Assembly (NCBI GenBank): GCA_900318815.1
Contig: ONMA01000027.1
Location: 18,037 to 82,036 of the forward strand
From: an uncultured Prevotellaceae bacterium
GTDB taxonomy: Bacteria > Bacteroidota > Bacteroidia > Bacteroidales > Bacteroidaceae
Reading direction: 5' to 3'
Length of the DNA: 64,000 bases
Part shown: positions 52,263 through 60,532 of the stretch, in pieces
How positions within the stretch are numbered: the first letter of the stretch is position 1
How the letters are laid out: every line of letters starts with the position of its first letter
Notes under the pieces: model-generated
Database searches by the model: none
What the model was told of the DNA's origin: nothing
What the model saw: the letters and a program-made list of their open reading frames with translations, nothing else
Made by a program: the position numbers and the translations under genes

Positions 52263-55200
52263 TTAGAATCCGATATTGAGGGTTGCGGTGAACTGCTTCG
52301 AGCGCGGGGTCTTCGAGCTGTCGAGTGCGGGGTTGTAGCCTCTTGCCGACACCTCGGGGTCAATGCCGCTGTACTTGGTCCATACATAGAGGTTGTTGAG
52401 CGAGACGTAGGCCTGCAGGTTGCTCAGGCCCCACGACTTGATGAGCTTGCGGTCGAAGTTATAGGCCAACTGCAGGTTCTGGAAGCGCACGAAGCCGCCG
52501 TCCTCGACGTAGCGGTCGGAGTTCTGCCAGTTGTAGCCGGCATTGTACATGGCACGCGGCATGGGGGTCACGTCGCCGTCCTTGCGCCAGCGGTAGTTCA
52601 CGGTGGCACTCTGGTTGTTGGTGCCGAACATCTCCTCGAGGCTCATGCGGGCCAAGTTGACCACCTTGTTGCCGAAGCGGTAGTTGAAGCGTCCCTTGAG
52701 CGTCCAGGGGCCGTAGCGCAGCGTGAGGTTGAAGCCACCGTTGACCTTCGGGAGCGAGTTGCCCAGGTAAACGATGTCGAGTGCATTGATCTGACCGTCG
52801 TGGTTGATGTCCTCATACATGGCATCGCCCCCCTGGAAGCGGTAGGTCTGCGTACCGTCGGAATAGTTATAGACCAGTCGCTGGGGCTCGCCCGTATTGG
52901 TCATGATCACCTTGCCGTCGTTGCCGATGGCAATAGGAGCGGTCTTACCGGAAGCGATGAACTCATTGAGCCACGACTCATACTGCTCGTTGGTAAGTCC
53001 GTGTTCCTTGCGGTAGTTCTGGAGATAGTCGAAGCCATACTGATAGACACCCTGGTAGCGGAAGCCGTAGATGGAACCTAACGAGTTGTTGAGCTGCACG
53101 CGCACGGGATAGGTGCCGCGCTTGGTGGCATCCCACGTGGTGCCGTTGATGCTCTGCAGGCAGCTCTCGTCCATCTCCTTCAGGAGGTTGGTGTTCTGGG
53201 CAATATTGATGCCGAAGTCGGCTGAGAACTTACCAATCTTAATGAACTTCTTGGCATTGAAGTTCATTTCCCATCCCTCATTGGTCATGCGTCCCACGTT
53301 GCTGTAGGAAATCAGCGAGAAGCCCGTGAAGCTGGGAATGTTGACATTTTCCATGAGCAGGTCGGTGGTGTTCTTGTAGTAGTAGTCGAAGTCAATCTCG
53401 TACTTGTCATCGAGAAAGCCGAGGTTGAAGCCTAAGTTATACGACGTGGTCTTCTCCCAGCGCAGGTCGTCGAGCTTCAGTCCGTCGAGCGTAGCGATAT
53501 TGGCGAGGTTGGCCGAACCTTTACCATAGCTGCCTGCCGACACGTTATAGGTGTTATAGAAGAGGTAGTCCTTATCGGGAGCCTTACCTACGACACCCCA
53601 CGAGGCACGGAGTCCCAACATGGAGAGTACTGACTTGGACCACTTCATGAACGGCTCGTCGATGAGATTCCAGCGGGTAGACACGCCGGGGAAGTAGGCC
53701 CACTTGTTCTTGGGGCCGAACTTCGAGTCGCCGTCGGCACGGAGGGAGAAGCCCAAGGAGTAGCGACCGTCAAGATAGGAAACGTGACCGTTGTAGAGCA
53801 CGTTCTGCGAGTTGGCACGGCCATTGCCACTGCTCGGCGTGCCAGCCGAAGCGTCGACGGTAGACGAGGTGATGCCGTTGGGCAGATGACCCATGATCAC
53901 CGTCTGGTTGCTGCTCTTCTGCGTACTCATCTCATAGCGCAACAGCATCGTGGCTGTCCAGTCGTGGTTCTTGAAGTAAGGAGTAAACACCAGCTCAGTC
54001 CTGCCGCCTATCTTCATACGGTTGAACTCGTAGTTGGTGGTGAGGTTGTACTCGCTGTCGGTCCACATATTATTGGAGAGGGAGGCAGGCCAGTAGGTGG
54101 GCTTGCTCTCGGCAAAGATGTCGAAGTCCACGCGGCCATTGAAAGTCAGGCGACTCTTCTCGGCCTCGGTGCCAAGGATTTCGTACTTGATGGTAAAGTC
54201 GGGCGTCAGACGATAGGTCTTGTCCTGGATCCAGGCCTGGTTGGCAATAGCCACGGGATTGCCCAGCCCGTAGACGTTGCGCAGCTCATAGCTGCTGTAA
54301 GGACCGTCGTAGGGAGTCTGGCTGCTGGTGCCCGTGCGGTTCATCAGGTAGTACTCGTCGGTGTCGTTGCCATTGGCATCCTGTCGGTAAATGCCCATGT
54401 TGGGTGCCATGTTCTGCGCAATGGCGAGCAGCGACGAGTGGTTCACGCCGTTCACCTTGCCCTCATAGTTCTTGTCGTTGTTGGTATAGGTCAGGGCAAA
54501 GTTGGTGATGAAGCGGATGCGGTCCGACACGTTGTAGTCGAGTGCCATGCGGGTGGTGAACTGCTGGAACTGCTGCTCGATGATGGAGCCCGTCTGGTGC
54601 TTGTAGCCGGCAGAGATGCGGAACTGTGCCTTCTGACCACCACCCGTGAGGTTCACGTTGAAGTCGTGCATGGCACCAAACTGCTTCACGGCATCCACCC
54701 AGTCGGTGTTGTTGTTCCAGTTCTCAAACTCGGCCCACGAACGGTCGTAGTTCAGCTCGGCAATGTTGGTCGTGGCCGTGGCCGACTGTGTGGGGTTGTA
54801 GAATTCCTCCTTCATCAGCATCGTGTAGTCGTCACCGTTGAGCAACTTGTAGCCGTCGGGCTGCCAGGTGCCGGTGAACTTGTACGAGAAGTTAATCTTG
54901 GGTTTACCACGCGAGCCGCGCTTGGTGGTAATCTGAATCACGCCATTGGCACCCTTCGAACCCCAGACTGCCGTGGCGGCAGCGTCCTTGAGTACGGTAA
55001 TCGAAGCAATATCCTCCACGTTCACCGAAAGCAGCGACGAGTATTGCTCCTCGTCGGCATTGGCGAAGTCGAAGTCTTCGTCGGGGTTGTCGAAGATCTT
55101 ATCGTCGACCACGATGAGCGGGTTGGCATTGGCCGAGAGCGTAGTGACACCACGCAGACGCATCTGCGTGCCTGCACCCAGGTTACCCGAGTTCGACACG

Positions 55201-55679
55201 ATGTCAAGACCGGCAATCTCACCTTGCAGGGCCTCATCGGCCGAGGTGAAGGCAAGACCTTCCACCGACTCCATCGACATGGTCTGCTGCGACACGGCAA
55301 TCTCCTTCTTCTGCAGCATCAGGCCACCCGAACTGCCACGGCGACCCTTCACGGTCACTTCCTTCAGCACGGTGTTGGCCGGCTGGAGCGTCACCTTGAA
55401 AGTGGTCTGCGTTCCGATGGCCATCACCTTTTCCTTATCGCCTACGTAGGAGAACTTCAGTTTGTTCTTGGTACTCTTCACCGTCATGGAGAAGTTACCA
55501 TTGAAGTCGGTCTGGGTAGCCGAGACAATACGGTTGTTGGCATCGACCTCCACGACGTTACCCATCATAATGGGGCCATCGGCATCGCTCAACGTACCCG
55601 ATATGCGCACCCCCTGGGCCACTGCCAACTGGCAGACGACTCCCAACAGGGCGGTAAATATGACTTTCTTGATATTCAT
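52263..55679 (-). CDS. SusC/RagA-family TonB-dependent outer-membrane transporter (first pair)
   Basis: 1138 residues. Signal peptide ending QLAVAQ (about 22), carboxypeptidase-regulatory-like domain (VRISGTLSDADGPIMMGNVV.., to about 110), TonB-type linker VTVKGRRG, plug with VLKDAAATAVWGSKGANGV, then the barrel. The C-terminus ends ARGYNPALDSSKTPRSKQFTATLNIGF, the usual SusC closing strand. Its partner SusD follows 59 bases downstream. It is the second gene of the operon. Confidence 0.94.
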   Translation of the reverse strand: MNIKKVIFTALLGVVCQLAVAQGVRISGTLSDADGPIMMGNVVEVDANNRIVSATQTDFNGNFSMTVKSTKNKLKFSYVGDKEKVMAIGTQTTFKVTLQPANTVLKEVTVKGRRGSSGGLMLQKKEIAVSQQTMSMESVEGLAFTSADEALQGEIAGLDIVSNSGNLGAGTQMRLRGVTTLSANANPLIVVDDKIFDNPDEDFDFANADEEQYSSLLSVNVEDIASITVLKDAAATAVWGSKGANGVIQITTKRGSRGKPKINFSYKFTGTWQPDGYKLLNGDDYTMLMKEEFYNPTQSATATTNIAELNYDRSWAEFENWNNNTDWVDAVKQFGAMHDFNVNLTGGGQKAQFRISAGYKHQTGSIIEQQFQQFTTRMALDYNVSDRIRFITNFALTYTNNDKNYEGKVNGVNHSSLLAIAQNMAPNMGIYRQDANGNDTDEYYLMNRTGTSSQTPYDGPYSSYELRNVYGLGNPVAIANQAWIQDKTYRLTPDFTIKYEILGTEAEKSRLTFNGRVDFDIFAESKPTYWPASLSNNMWTDSEYNLTTNYEFNRMKIGGRTELVFTPYFKNHDWTATMLLRYEMSTQKSSNQTVIMGHLPNGITSSTVDASAGTPSSGNGRANSQNVLYNGHVSYLDGRYSLGFSLRADGDSKFGPKNKWAYFPGVSTRWNLIDEPFMKWSKSVLSMLGLRASWGVVGKAPDKDYLFYNTYNVSAGSYGKGSANLANIATLDGLKLDDLRWEKTTSYNLGFNLGFLDDKYEIDFDYYYKNTTDLLMENVNIPSFTGFSLISYSNVGRMTNEGWEMNFNAKKFIKIGKFSADFGINIAQNTNLLKEMDESCLQSINGTTWDATKRGTYPVRVQLNNSLGSIYGFRYQGVYQYGFDYLQNYRKEHGLTNEQYESWLNEFIASGKTAPIAIGNDGKVIMTNTGEPQRLVYNYSDGTQTYRFQGGDAMYEDINHDGQINALDIVYLGNSLPKVNGGFNLTLRYGPWTLKGRFNYRFGNKVVNLARMSLEEMFGTNNQSATVNYRWRKDGDVTPMPRAMYNAGYNWQNSDRYVEDGGFVRFQNLQLAYNFDRKLIKSWGLSNLQAYVSLNNLYVWTKYSGIDPEVSARGYNPALDSSKTPRSKQFTATLNIGF

Positions 55680-55704
55680 TTTATTTTAGCCTTTAGATTA
55701 TTTA

Positions 55705-55777
55705 AGCGGTAGCAAATTCATTCTTCACTCTTCACTATTCACTCTTCACTATTCACTCTTCACTATTCACTCTTCAC
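55705..55777 (-). repeat. Family A repeat, fasciclin-SusC gap
   Basis: AGCGGTAGCAAATTC then seven CTTCACT/ATTCACT heptamers, directly abutting the stop codon of the fasciclin gene at 55778. Confidence 0.85.
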
Positions 55778-58648
55778 TTACTGGAAACTACCGTCAGTAT
55801 TGCGACAGAGCGGTTCCGAGATTTCATGAACGGCGCAGAACGAAGAGGTCTCGATGGTCGTGGCCGAGGTCTTGGCCGTGTTGAACCAGTAGTCGCGCGT
55901 CATCTTGTTCACCGTATGCTGCGTGTCGGCGGCATTCACGGTCACGCTGTGTCCGCTGGCATCGGTCACGGTGAGCTGTCCGCCACCGCCCGAGATTCTC
56001 ACTTCCTTGGCCACGCCCATCTCGTCGGAGCTGAGGGTCTGGTAGCGACCGCCCTGCACGGTGTTGTCGGCATAGACCGCGTTGACCACGAAGTGATAGC
56101 GCACGAAGTCGCGGATGGCCTTAATCATGCTGTAGGCCTTCTGCTGGTCGGCCAGCTCGGCTGCACTGGGGTCGTGGTCGCCCAGTTCGCTGTACTTCTC
56201 AAAGAGTGCCTGCACGTCGTCCCAGCGAGGCAACCCCTGGCTGTAGGCCTTCTCCATAGCAGCGTTGTCTGGGGCAAAGAGCGTATAGTTAAAGGTGTTG
56301 AACATCTTCACGTTGTAGTCTAAGCAGGCATTCTCAATGCTGGTAGAACCTAACTTGTAGTCGCGGGTGAAGATGGTATAGGCATCCTGCGGCGAGGGCA
56401 TGCCGGCTTCCTTCGGCTCAGCCGAGATACCGGCCCAGGTGAGCAGCGTTCCCTCAAAGCCAAGGCAGGCACTGAGGAACTCAGAGAATTTCGAGTCGAA
56501 GTTCTGCTCGTTCACGCCTATCGAGGTCTCGTTCAGGGTCGAGAACACACTCTGGTGGGGTGGCTGGATGATGCGGTCGAGACGGTAGGCATAGCCGTTC
56601 TTCTCCTGATAAATCTGTTTGATACGCGGAGCGGCAAAGTTGGGGTCGCCCTCATACTGGTTGCCCGACATGGCGCGTCCATCTATCTGGTTGCCGTCCA
56701 CGTAGACGGTGCCGCCATGCTTGGTCTGATAATAATGGTTGGAGCCTATCACATCGCCCTGGCTAAGCACCAAGGTGTGATAGTTCAGGATGTCGACCAT
56801 CTGCTTCGACACGTTGCCTGCGGTGTTCTTGTTGACCGTCGTGGGACGTGCGTCGCCGTATGCCTCGCCCGTCTCGGGATTATAATAGTAGCGGTCTACC
56901 TGCACGGCAGGCTTCTTGGTGGCATCATAATAGAAGTGGAGTACGTCGGGACGCTTGCGCGTGGGGTCGGTGGGGTCGACATGTCCCAAGGAAGCCGGGT
57001 CGACGTAGTAGAGGTCGAAGGCATTGTCCTCGGGGATGAAGAAGGCATAGTTGGCCTTCATGGCCAGCAGGTAGTAGCGGAAGTCCATGCCTAAGTAGTC
57101 GCCGTTGGCCACACCGTCCTGCACGGCCCAGTTCATCACGGTCATATCGGGATAGACGGTGGCCGGTGCCATGACCGACTGCATCTCGTCGGGCGCAATG
57201 ACCTCGTTGATGACGTAGATGACACCATTGTTGGCGATGGTGATGTCCTTCTTGCCATTTCCCTTCTCCTTAATCATGTCGACGGTGAGTCCCATGACTT
57301 CCGATGCGTCGTTGAGAACGGTCTCAAACTTGCTGGGCACGCTCTGCACAAAGCTGGGCTTCATCAGGTTCTTGACAAACGAGGTAAGCACGCCCGGGTT
57401 CTTGGCGTGCAGGGAGTCCAGGTTCTCCACCAGGTTCTCCTCGGTGTTGGGCTTGTCGCCGTAGATGTCAATCAGATAGGCACCACTTCCTCCCGAAAGG
57501 AAGTATTTTTTCAGGGCTGCGTCTTCGGGCACGAAGAAGGAACCCACGTCCATGATGGAATAGTCGACCGAGCCGGGATTGGCCACCTTGGGGAAATACT
57601 GGTTCCAACCCGGGTCGTAGGCCAGAATCTTATTCGTGGGAACGGGGTTGCCATCCGGGTCCTGGTTCAAGGCAGTGTTATCCCTTGCCGTACTCTTATT
57701 CGAACGGGAACTGAAATAGTTCATCTGGTAGATGGAGTCCTTCAGCTCCTTGCCATTGGCCATGGCCCAGTCGTTATAGTTGCGGGTGACGTTCTCATCG
57801 TAGACGGGAACGGAGAAATAGTCGAGGATGCGGCTGAAAATCTGGGTCTCGCTGTTGCGGCGCAGCACCTGTGCCATGTTGCCCGGGGGCACCACCACGT
57901 CCTCCATTTGGTGGATGTAGCCGTTCTGGCAGGTAATGTCGCCACTGACGACGCGGTCGTTGAAGATGTAGGCCGTGCCCTCGGTGAAGGGACTACCCGT
58001 GAGGATGGCAAAGTCGCTCTGGTCGCCCAGGGTCGAGATGCCGTTCTGCAGCATGTACTCACGTGTGAGGTGTACCATCATGGGGCGCGTGCCGTCGCTC
58101 ACGAGGTCAATGCCCTCGTTGTAGAACTTCGTCCAGTACTTGTTGTTCTTGGGCATGCCCGCAGCACCGCCCACGTGCTGGATGGTGTCTATCAGGCTCA
58201 GGTTCGTGGCATGCTTCACGGCATAGCCCTTCATAGGCTCAGCGGTGCCGTTACTCACGTTAGGTAGCATGCCCAACAGCAGCGCGTTGTCGAGCATCGA
58301 CGAGTAGAGCAGCATCTTCTTCTGGGCATCCGACAGCTGTTCATAGCTGCTCACCCCCCAGTCGTTGCTGCCGAAGAACCGCTGGAACGCCTCGTCGTTG
58401 GCAGGGAACACCGTCTTCGAACCCGTGCGGCTGAGCGTCTCGGCATAGCCCAGATCGTCGACCAGTCGCAGGTAGTTCGTAAACGTGCCCGTCAACTTCT
58501 CATTGTTCTCTGGATTCTTCAGTTCCGCATAGATGCTTGAGCCTAACCACGAGGGCTTGCTCTCAGCATCCACCTCCTCGTATTTGTCTACGCAAGAGGC
58601 CATCAATCCCGTTAAAGCGAGAGAGATACAGAAAAAGAATTTTTTCAT
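55778..58648 (-). CDS. Multi-domain fasciclin lipoprotein (first gene of the operon, 956 residues)
   Basis: Lipobox GLMAS/C (Cys at about 19). Four FAS1-type units are visible from their H1 motifs: TVFPANDEAFQRFF (about 84), FFVPEDAALKKYF (about 378), FFIPEDNAFDLYY (about 545) and TLFAPDNAAMEKAY (about 795). H2-like segments include NGYIHQMEDVVVPPG and NGVIYVINEVIAPDEM. FAS1 proteins bind other proteins or glycans at the surface. It heads a seven-gene operon with two SusCD pairs and two more fasciclin lipoproteins, so it probably forms part of a surface uptake or adhesion complex. A perfect promoter lies 53 bases upstream. Confidence 0.88.
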   Translation of the reverse strand: MKKFFFCISLALTGLMASCVDKYEEVDAESKPSWLGSSIYAELKNPENNEKLTGTFTNYLRLVDDLGYAETLSRTGSKTVFPANDEAFQRFFGSNDWGVSSYEQLSDAQKKMLLYSSMLDNALLLGMLPNVSNGTAEPMKGYAVKHATNLSLIDTIQHVGGAAGMPKNNKYWTKFYNEGIDLVSDGTRPMMVHLTREYMLQNGISTLGDQSDFAILTGSPFTEGTAYIFNDRVVSGDITCQNGYIHQMEDVVVPPGNMAQVLRRNSETQIFSRILDYFSVPVYDENVTRNYNDWAMANGKELKDSIYQMNYFSSRSNKSTARDNTALNQDPDGNPVPTNKILAYDPGWNQYFPKVANPGSVDYSIMDVGSFFVPEDAALKKYFLSGGSGAYLIDIYGDKPNTEENLVENLDSLHAKNPGVLTSFVKNLMKPSFVQSVPSKFETVLNDASEVMGLTVDMIKEKGNGKKDITIANNGVIYVINEVIAPDEMQSVMAPATVYPDMTVMNWAVQDGVANGDYLGMDFRYYLLAMKANYAFFIPEDNAFDLYYVDPASLGHVDPTDPTRKRPDVLHFYYDATKKPAVQVDRYYYNPETGEAYGDARPTTVNKNTAGNVSKQMVDILNYHTLVLSQGDVIGSNHYYQTKHGGTVYVDGNQIDGRAMSGNQYEGDPNFAAPRIKQIYQEKNGYAYRLDRIIQPPHQSVFSTLNETSIGVNEQNFDSKFSEFLSACLGFEGTLLTWAGISAEPKEAGMPSPQDAYTIFTRDYKLGSTSIENACLDYNVKMFNTFNYTLFAPDNAAMEKAYSQGLPRWDDVQALFEKYSELGDHDPSAAELADQQKAYSMIKAIRDFVRYHFVVNAVYADNTVQGGRYQTLSSDEMGVAKEVRISGGGGQLTVTDASGHSVTVNAADTQHTVNKMTRDYWFNTAKTSATTIETSSFCAVHEISEPLCRNTDGSFQ

Positions 58649-58700
58649 AAAAAGTTATTAGCTTATATAGTTGTTTGATTTGTTTTTTGATTTCAGCTTG

Positions 58701-58732
58701 CAAAAATAACACAAATAAATGAAACATCCAAA
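58701..58732 (-). promoter_or_regulatory. Perfect consensus promoter of the fasciclin/SusCD operon
   Basis: Minus strand TTTG (58732-58729), 20 bases, TATTTTTG (58708-58701). The leader to the ATG at 58648 is about 48 nt. It is a housekeeping-type promoter, with no sign of an ECF or HTCS site. Confidence 0.85.
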
Positions 58733-58878
58733 AAAATCATCTGCATTTATTGGCAACCTACCTTGTTTTTTGAACAGACTAAAAACAGGGCCATGATGAT
58801 GAAGAGCATAGCCGACGTGTGGGCTACGGTTCCACGTCAATGCAGAACTTGTTTGCTCATTGCTTTCATAACTATATT

Positions 58879-58952
58879 GTTTACGGTTGCTAAGTATCAT
58901 GTTTACAGGTGCTAAGTGGCATACTTACGAGGTCTAAACATCATGTTTTGAG
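58879..58952 (+). repeat. Second 22-bp-period degenerate array
   Basis: Three units of exactly 22 bases (58879-58900, 58901-58922, 58923-58944) of the form GTTTACAGGTGCTAAG..CAT, then the start of a fourth (GTTTTGAG). It lies upstream of the operon promoter. The rest of 58733-58878 shows nothing recognisable. Confidence 0.7.
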
Positions 58953-59060
58953 TAACAGGTAACAGATGGTAACAGATGTTTTTAAACTTTTCTCGCGTAC
59001 ATGCGTGTGTGTGTACGCGAGAAGTTTCAGAATATCTCTGTTCCATCTGTTACACTGTTC
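58953..59060. repeat. Large imperfect inverted repeat with TTCTCGCGTACA stem
   Basis: GTAACAGATGGTAACAGATG..AAACTTTTCTCGCGTACA (58953-58999) returns as TGTACGCGAGAAGTTT..CATCTGTTACACTGTTCC (59011-59060). It overlaps the 3' end of the VirE relic; possibly its terminator or an element end. Confidence 0.7.
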
Positions 59061-59230
59061 CCTCCCAGCATCGACTGCCGGGCCTTGATTTCCTCCGGCG
59101 AGCGCTGCACCACGATGTAGCCGCGGATATGATTGTAGTCGAAGGGATGCTCGCGTGGCGACTCTATCGACTCCACCTCAAACGGCAGCCAGCGGCGGTT
59201 GCCCGTGGGGTCTGAGAGAAACTGTGCATT
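59027..59230 (-). pseudogene. VirE-like (mobile-element primase/ATPase region) gene relic
   Basis: The minus-strand frame from about 59230 to TGA at 59029-59027 reads FLSDPTGNRRWLPFEVESI, then ESPREHPFDYNHI joined to RGYIVVQRSPEEIKARQSML. The FLSDPTGNRRWLPF segment is characteristic of VirE-domain proteins of Bacteroidota elements. The start and most of the domain are missing and the middle is fused by a deletion. Confidence 0.72.
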
Positions 59231-59235
59231 TAATA

Positions 59236-59267
59236 TTTGGCTATTACAAAGATTCTTCGTACCTTTG
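59236..59267 (+). promoter_or_regulatory. Perfect consensus promoter of the orphan nuclease gene
   Basis: TTTG 59236-59239, 20 bases, TACCTTTG 59260-59267. ATG at 59276 leaves a leader of about 5 nt; the in-frame ATG at 59237 is inside the promoter and is rejected as start. Confidence 0.85.
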
Positions 59268-59275
59268 CAATCATT

Positions 59276-59818
59276 ATGAACGACTTTACAGCAGAGTTAG
59301 CAAAACTACATCATTTGTCAGGAGCGGAATTCTCCCGGCAGGTTGAGCGTATAGCGCTCCGTAAAGAGTTCCACCCGCTTGATGCTGACTCTGAAATCTT
59401 TTCCGTTGGCGGTGAAGAAAGCGATGATTATCTGAACCTGCTAATGGCTGCACGAAAGGCTGTGGAGTTTGGCTACAAGGTTTACATGCTGCCCAACCCA
59501 AGAGAGACCCGCACACCAGACTTCATCTTATATAAGAAAGGTGTATATCGTACATACGATCTGAAAACGGTATTTGGAAAATCGTCCGTTGGAAACAGCC
59601 TGCTGGATTCTATAGGACAATGTGATAGCATTCTCATCAACATGACAACGGAATACAAAACTCGCCAACTGGCCCTTTCAATAAAAAAGTATTTTGAGGT
59701 AAATAAGAAAGCCATCGAAGTTATGATCTTCAAGGGAGGCAAACGCATCATTGTCAAACGTGCCTTGGCAACAAACAGTGACTTCCTTCGAATGTTCATA
59801 AAAGTCTATGAACGATAA
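59276..59818 (+). CDS. PD-(D/E)xK-like nuclease, similar to CdiA-type tRNase toxins
   Basis: 180 residues from MNDFTAEL. The core TPDFILYKKGVYRTYDLKT gives Pro-Asp..Asp-x-Lys, the PD-(D/E)xK catalytic signature, preceded by an acidic EESDDY and a helix MAARKAVEFGYKVYML, and followed by LLDSIGQCDSILIN. The order resembles CdiA C-terminal tRNA nucleases and related nucleases of phage and mobile elements. It stands alone with its own promoter between relics of an integrated element. No immunity gene is recognised; the RNA on the other strand downstream is a candidate partner. No signal peptide. Function inferred from motif order only. Confidence 0.7.
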   Translation: MNDFTAELAKLHHLSGAEFSRQVERIALRKEFHPLDADSEIFSVGGEESDDYLNLLMAARKAVEFGYKVYMLPNPRETRTPDFILYKKGVYRTYDLKTVFGKSSVGNSLLDSIGQCDSILINMTTEYKTRQLALSIKKYFEVNKKAIEVMIFKGGKRIIVKRALATNSDFLRMFIKVYER

Positions 59819-59843
59819 AAACCACCCCTTGCGAGATGGTTTT
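59818..59843. terminator. Shared bidirectional terminator of the nuclease gene and small RNA 2
   Basis: 11-bp stem AAAACCACCCC/GAGATGGTTTT (with G-T pairs) around TTGC (GCAA on the minus strand), and T runs on both sides. It begins at the nuclease stop codon. Confidence 0.88.
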
Positions 59844-59948
59844 TATACAAATGGAGCAGGGGCGGTGATGTCTTACTCCTGAAGCGGTGTCAATTAAGTC
59901 CTGCAACCTCGGGATTCTACCCGGATAGTCAAAACTCATGTTCTGACA
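59820..59948 (-). ncRNA. Small RNA 2 (about 130 nt) with own promoter and GCAA-loop terminator
   Basis: A transcript from about 59948 to the terminator at 59818-59843. Internal hairpins: CCGGG-TAGAAT-CCCG (near 59920, resembling a tRNA T-arm) and GGAGTAAGAC..CTGCTCC. No protein frame. Promoter spacer and terminator architecture resemble small RNA 1 at 39666-39785, although the bodies differ. It converges on the nuclease gene. Confidence 0.55.
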
Positions 59949-59951
59949 GTG

Positions 59952-59983
59952 CAAAGATAGGAACTTTTTCCGAAACTTCCAAG
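59952..59983 (-). promoter_or_regulatory. Promoter of small RNA 2
   Basis: Minus strand CTTG (59983-59980), 20 bases, TATCTTTG (59959-59952). One mismatch in -33; the spacer is similar to that at 39634-39653. Confidence 0.75.
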
Positions 59984-59998
59984 TTTTTTGCCATTTTT

Positions 59999-60375
59999 TT
60001 ATGTTATGCCAGTGTTTTCTTCATTATCCGAAGAAAACAGCCGTTTCAACTTGTCTTGGAAATCCAGTGACTGTCGCTGATTCATGGCACGGGTATAATC
60101 GCATCGGCCAGGAGTGCCGCCTGCGTCCGCGAGAGCAGGGGCTGGTAGTGCTCATCCACGTAGCCCGCCCGCTGCGCCTTCCGCCACAGCGTCATCGCCT
60201 CGTCGGTGGTGAGAACTTCAGGCAGGCTCTTTTCGTCCATAGAGGTTTTTACTCCCCTCTCCCTTTGGAGAGGGGTTGGGGGTGAGGCTAAATTATACTG
60301 TTTATCCACATACTGGCTGCCGGGGGCATAGATGAACACGGGGCTGCATTGGGCCGATTTTGTGAGTAGAACAGA
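59999..60375 (-). pseudogene. Broken accessory gene with an inserted family B repeat
   Basis: Minus-strand pieces VFIYAPGSQYVDKQYN, then SPPTPLQRERGV from the repeat, then LTTDEAMTLWRKAQRAGYVDEHYQPLLSRTQAALLADA. After a frame change comes DYTRAMNQRQSLDFQDKLKRLF to a stop at 59999. These look like parts of a small protein often found beside VirE-type genes in Prevotella-like genomes. No start codon, an insertion and a deletion with frame change show it is dead. Confidence 0.65.
60251..60288. repeat. Family B repeat inserted in the broken accessory gene
   Basis: CTCCCCTCTCCCTTTGGAGA followed by GGGGTTGGGGGTGAGGC, read on the minus strand as SPPTPLQRERGV. Confidence 0.85.
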
Positions 60376-60532
60376 AAGTTGTCGCTTTATCTACTATATT
60401 TCAAGTTTCAAAGATAATGGAAATCTTTCACGCATCCAAATATTTGAGATTATTTCTTTTTATGGACTCATAACACATTCCTTCGTTTGAGGGTTCTACA
60501 TATTGTTGATTTCACGATTATTTGTTCATGCT

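Noticed and set aside
58658-58900. 80-residue minus-strand ORF upstream of the fasciclin operon
   Set aside because: It spans the consensus promoter and shows no coding character.
59900-59930. tRNA gene
   Set aside because: CCGGG-TAGAAT-CCCG looks like a T-arm, but no acceptor, D or anticodon arms are found around it.
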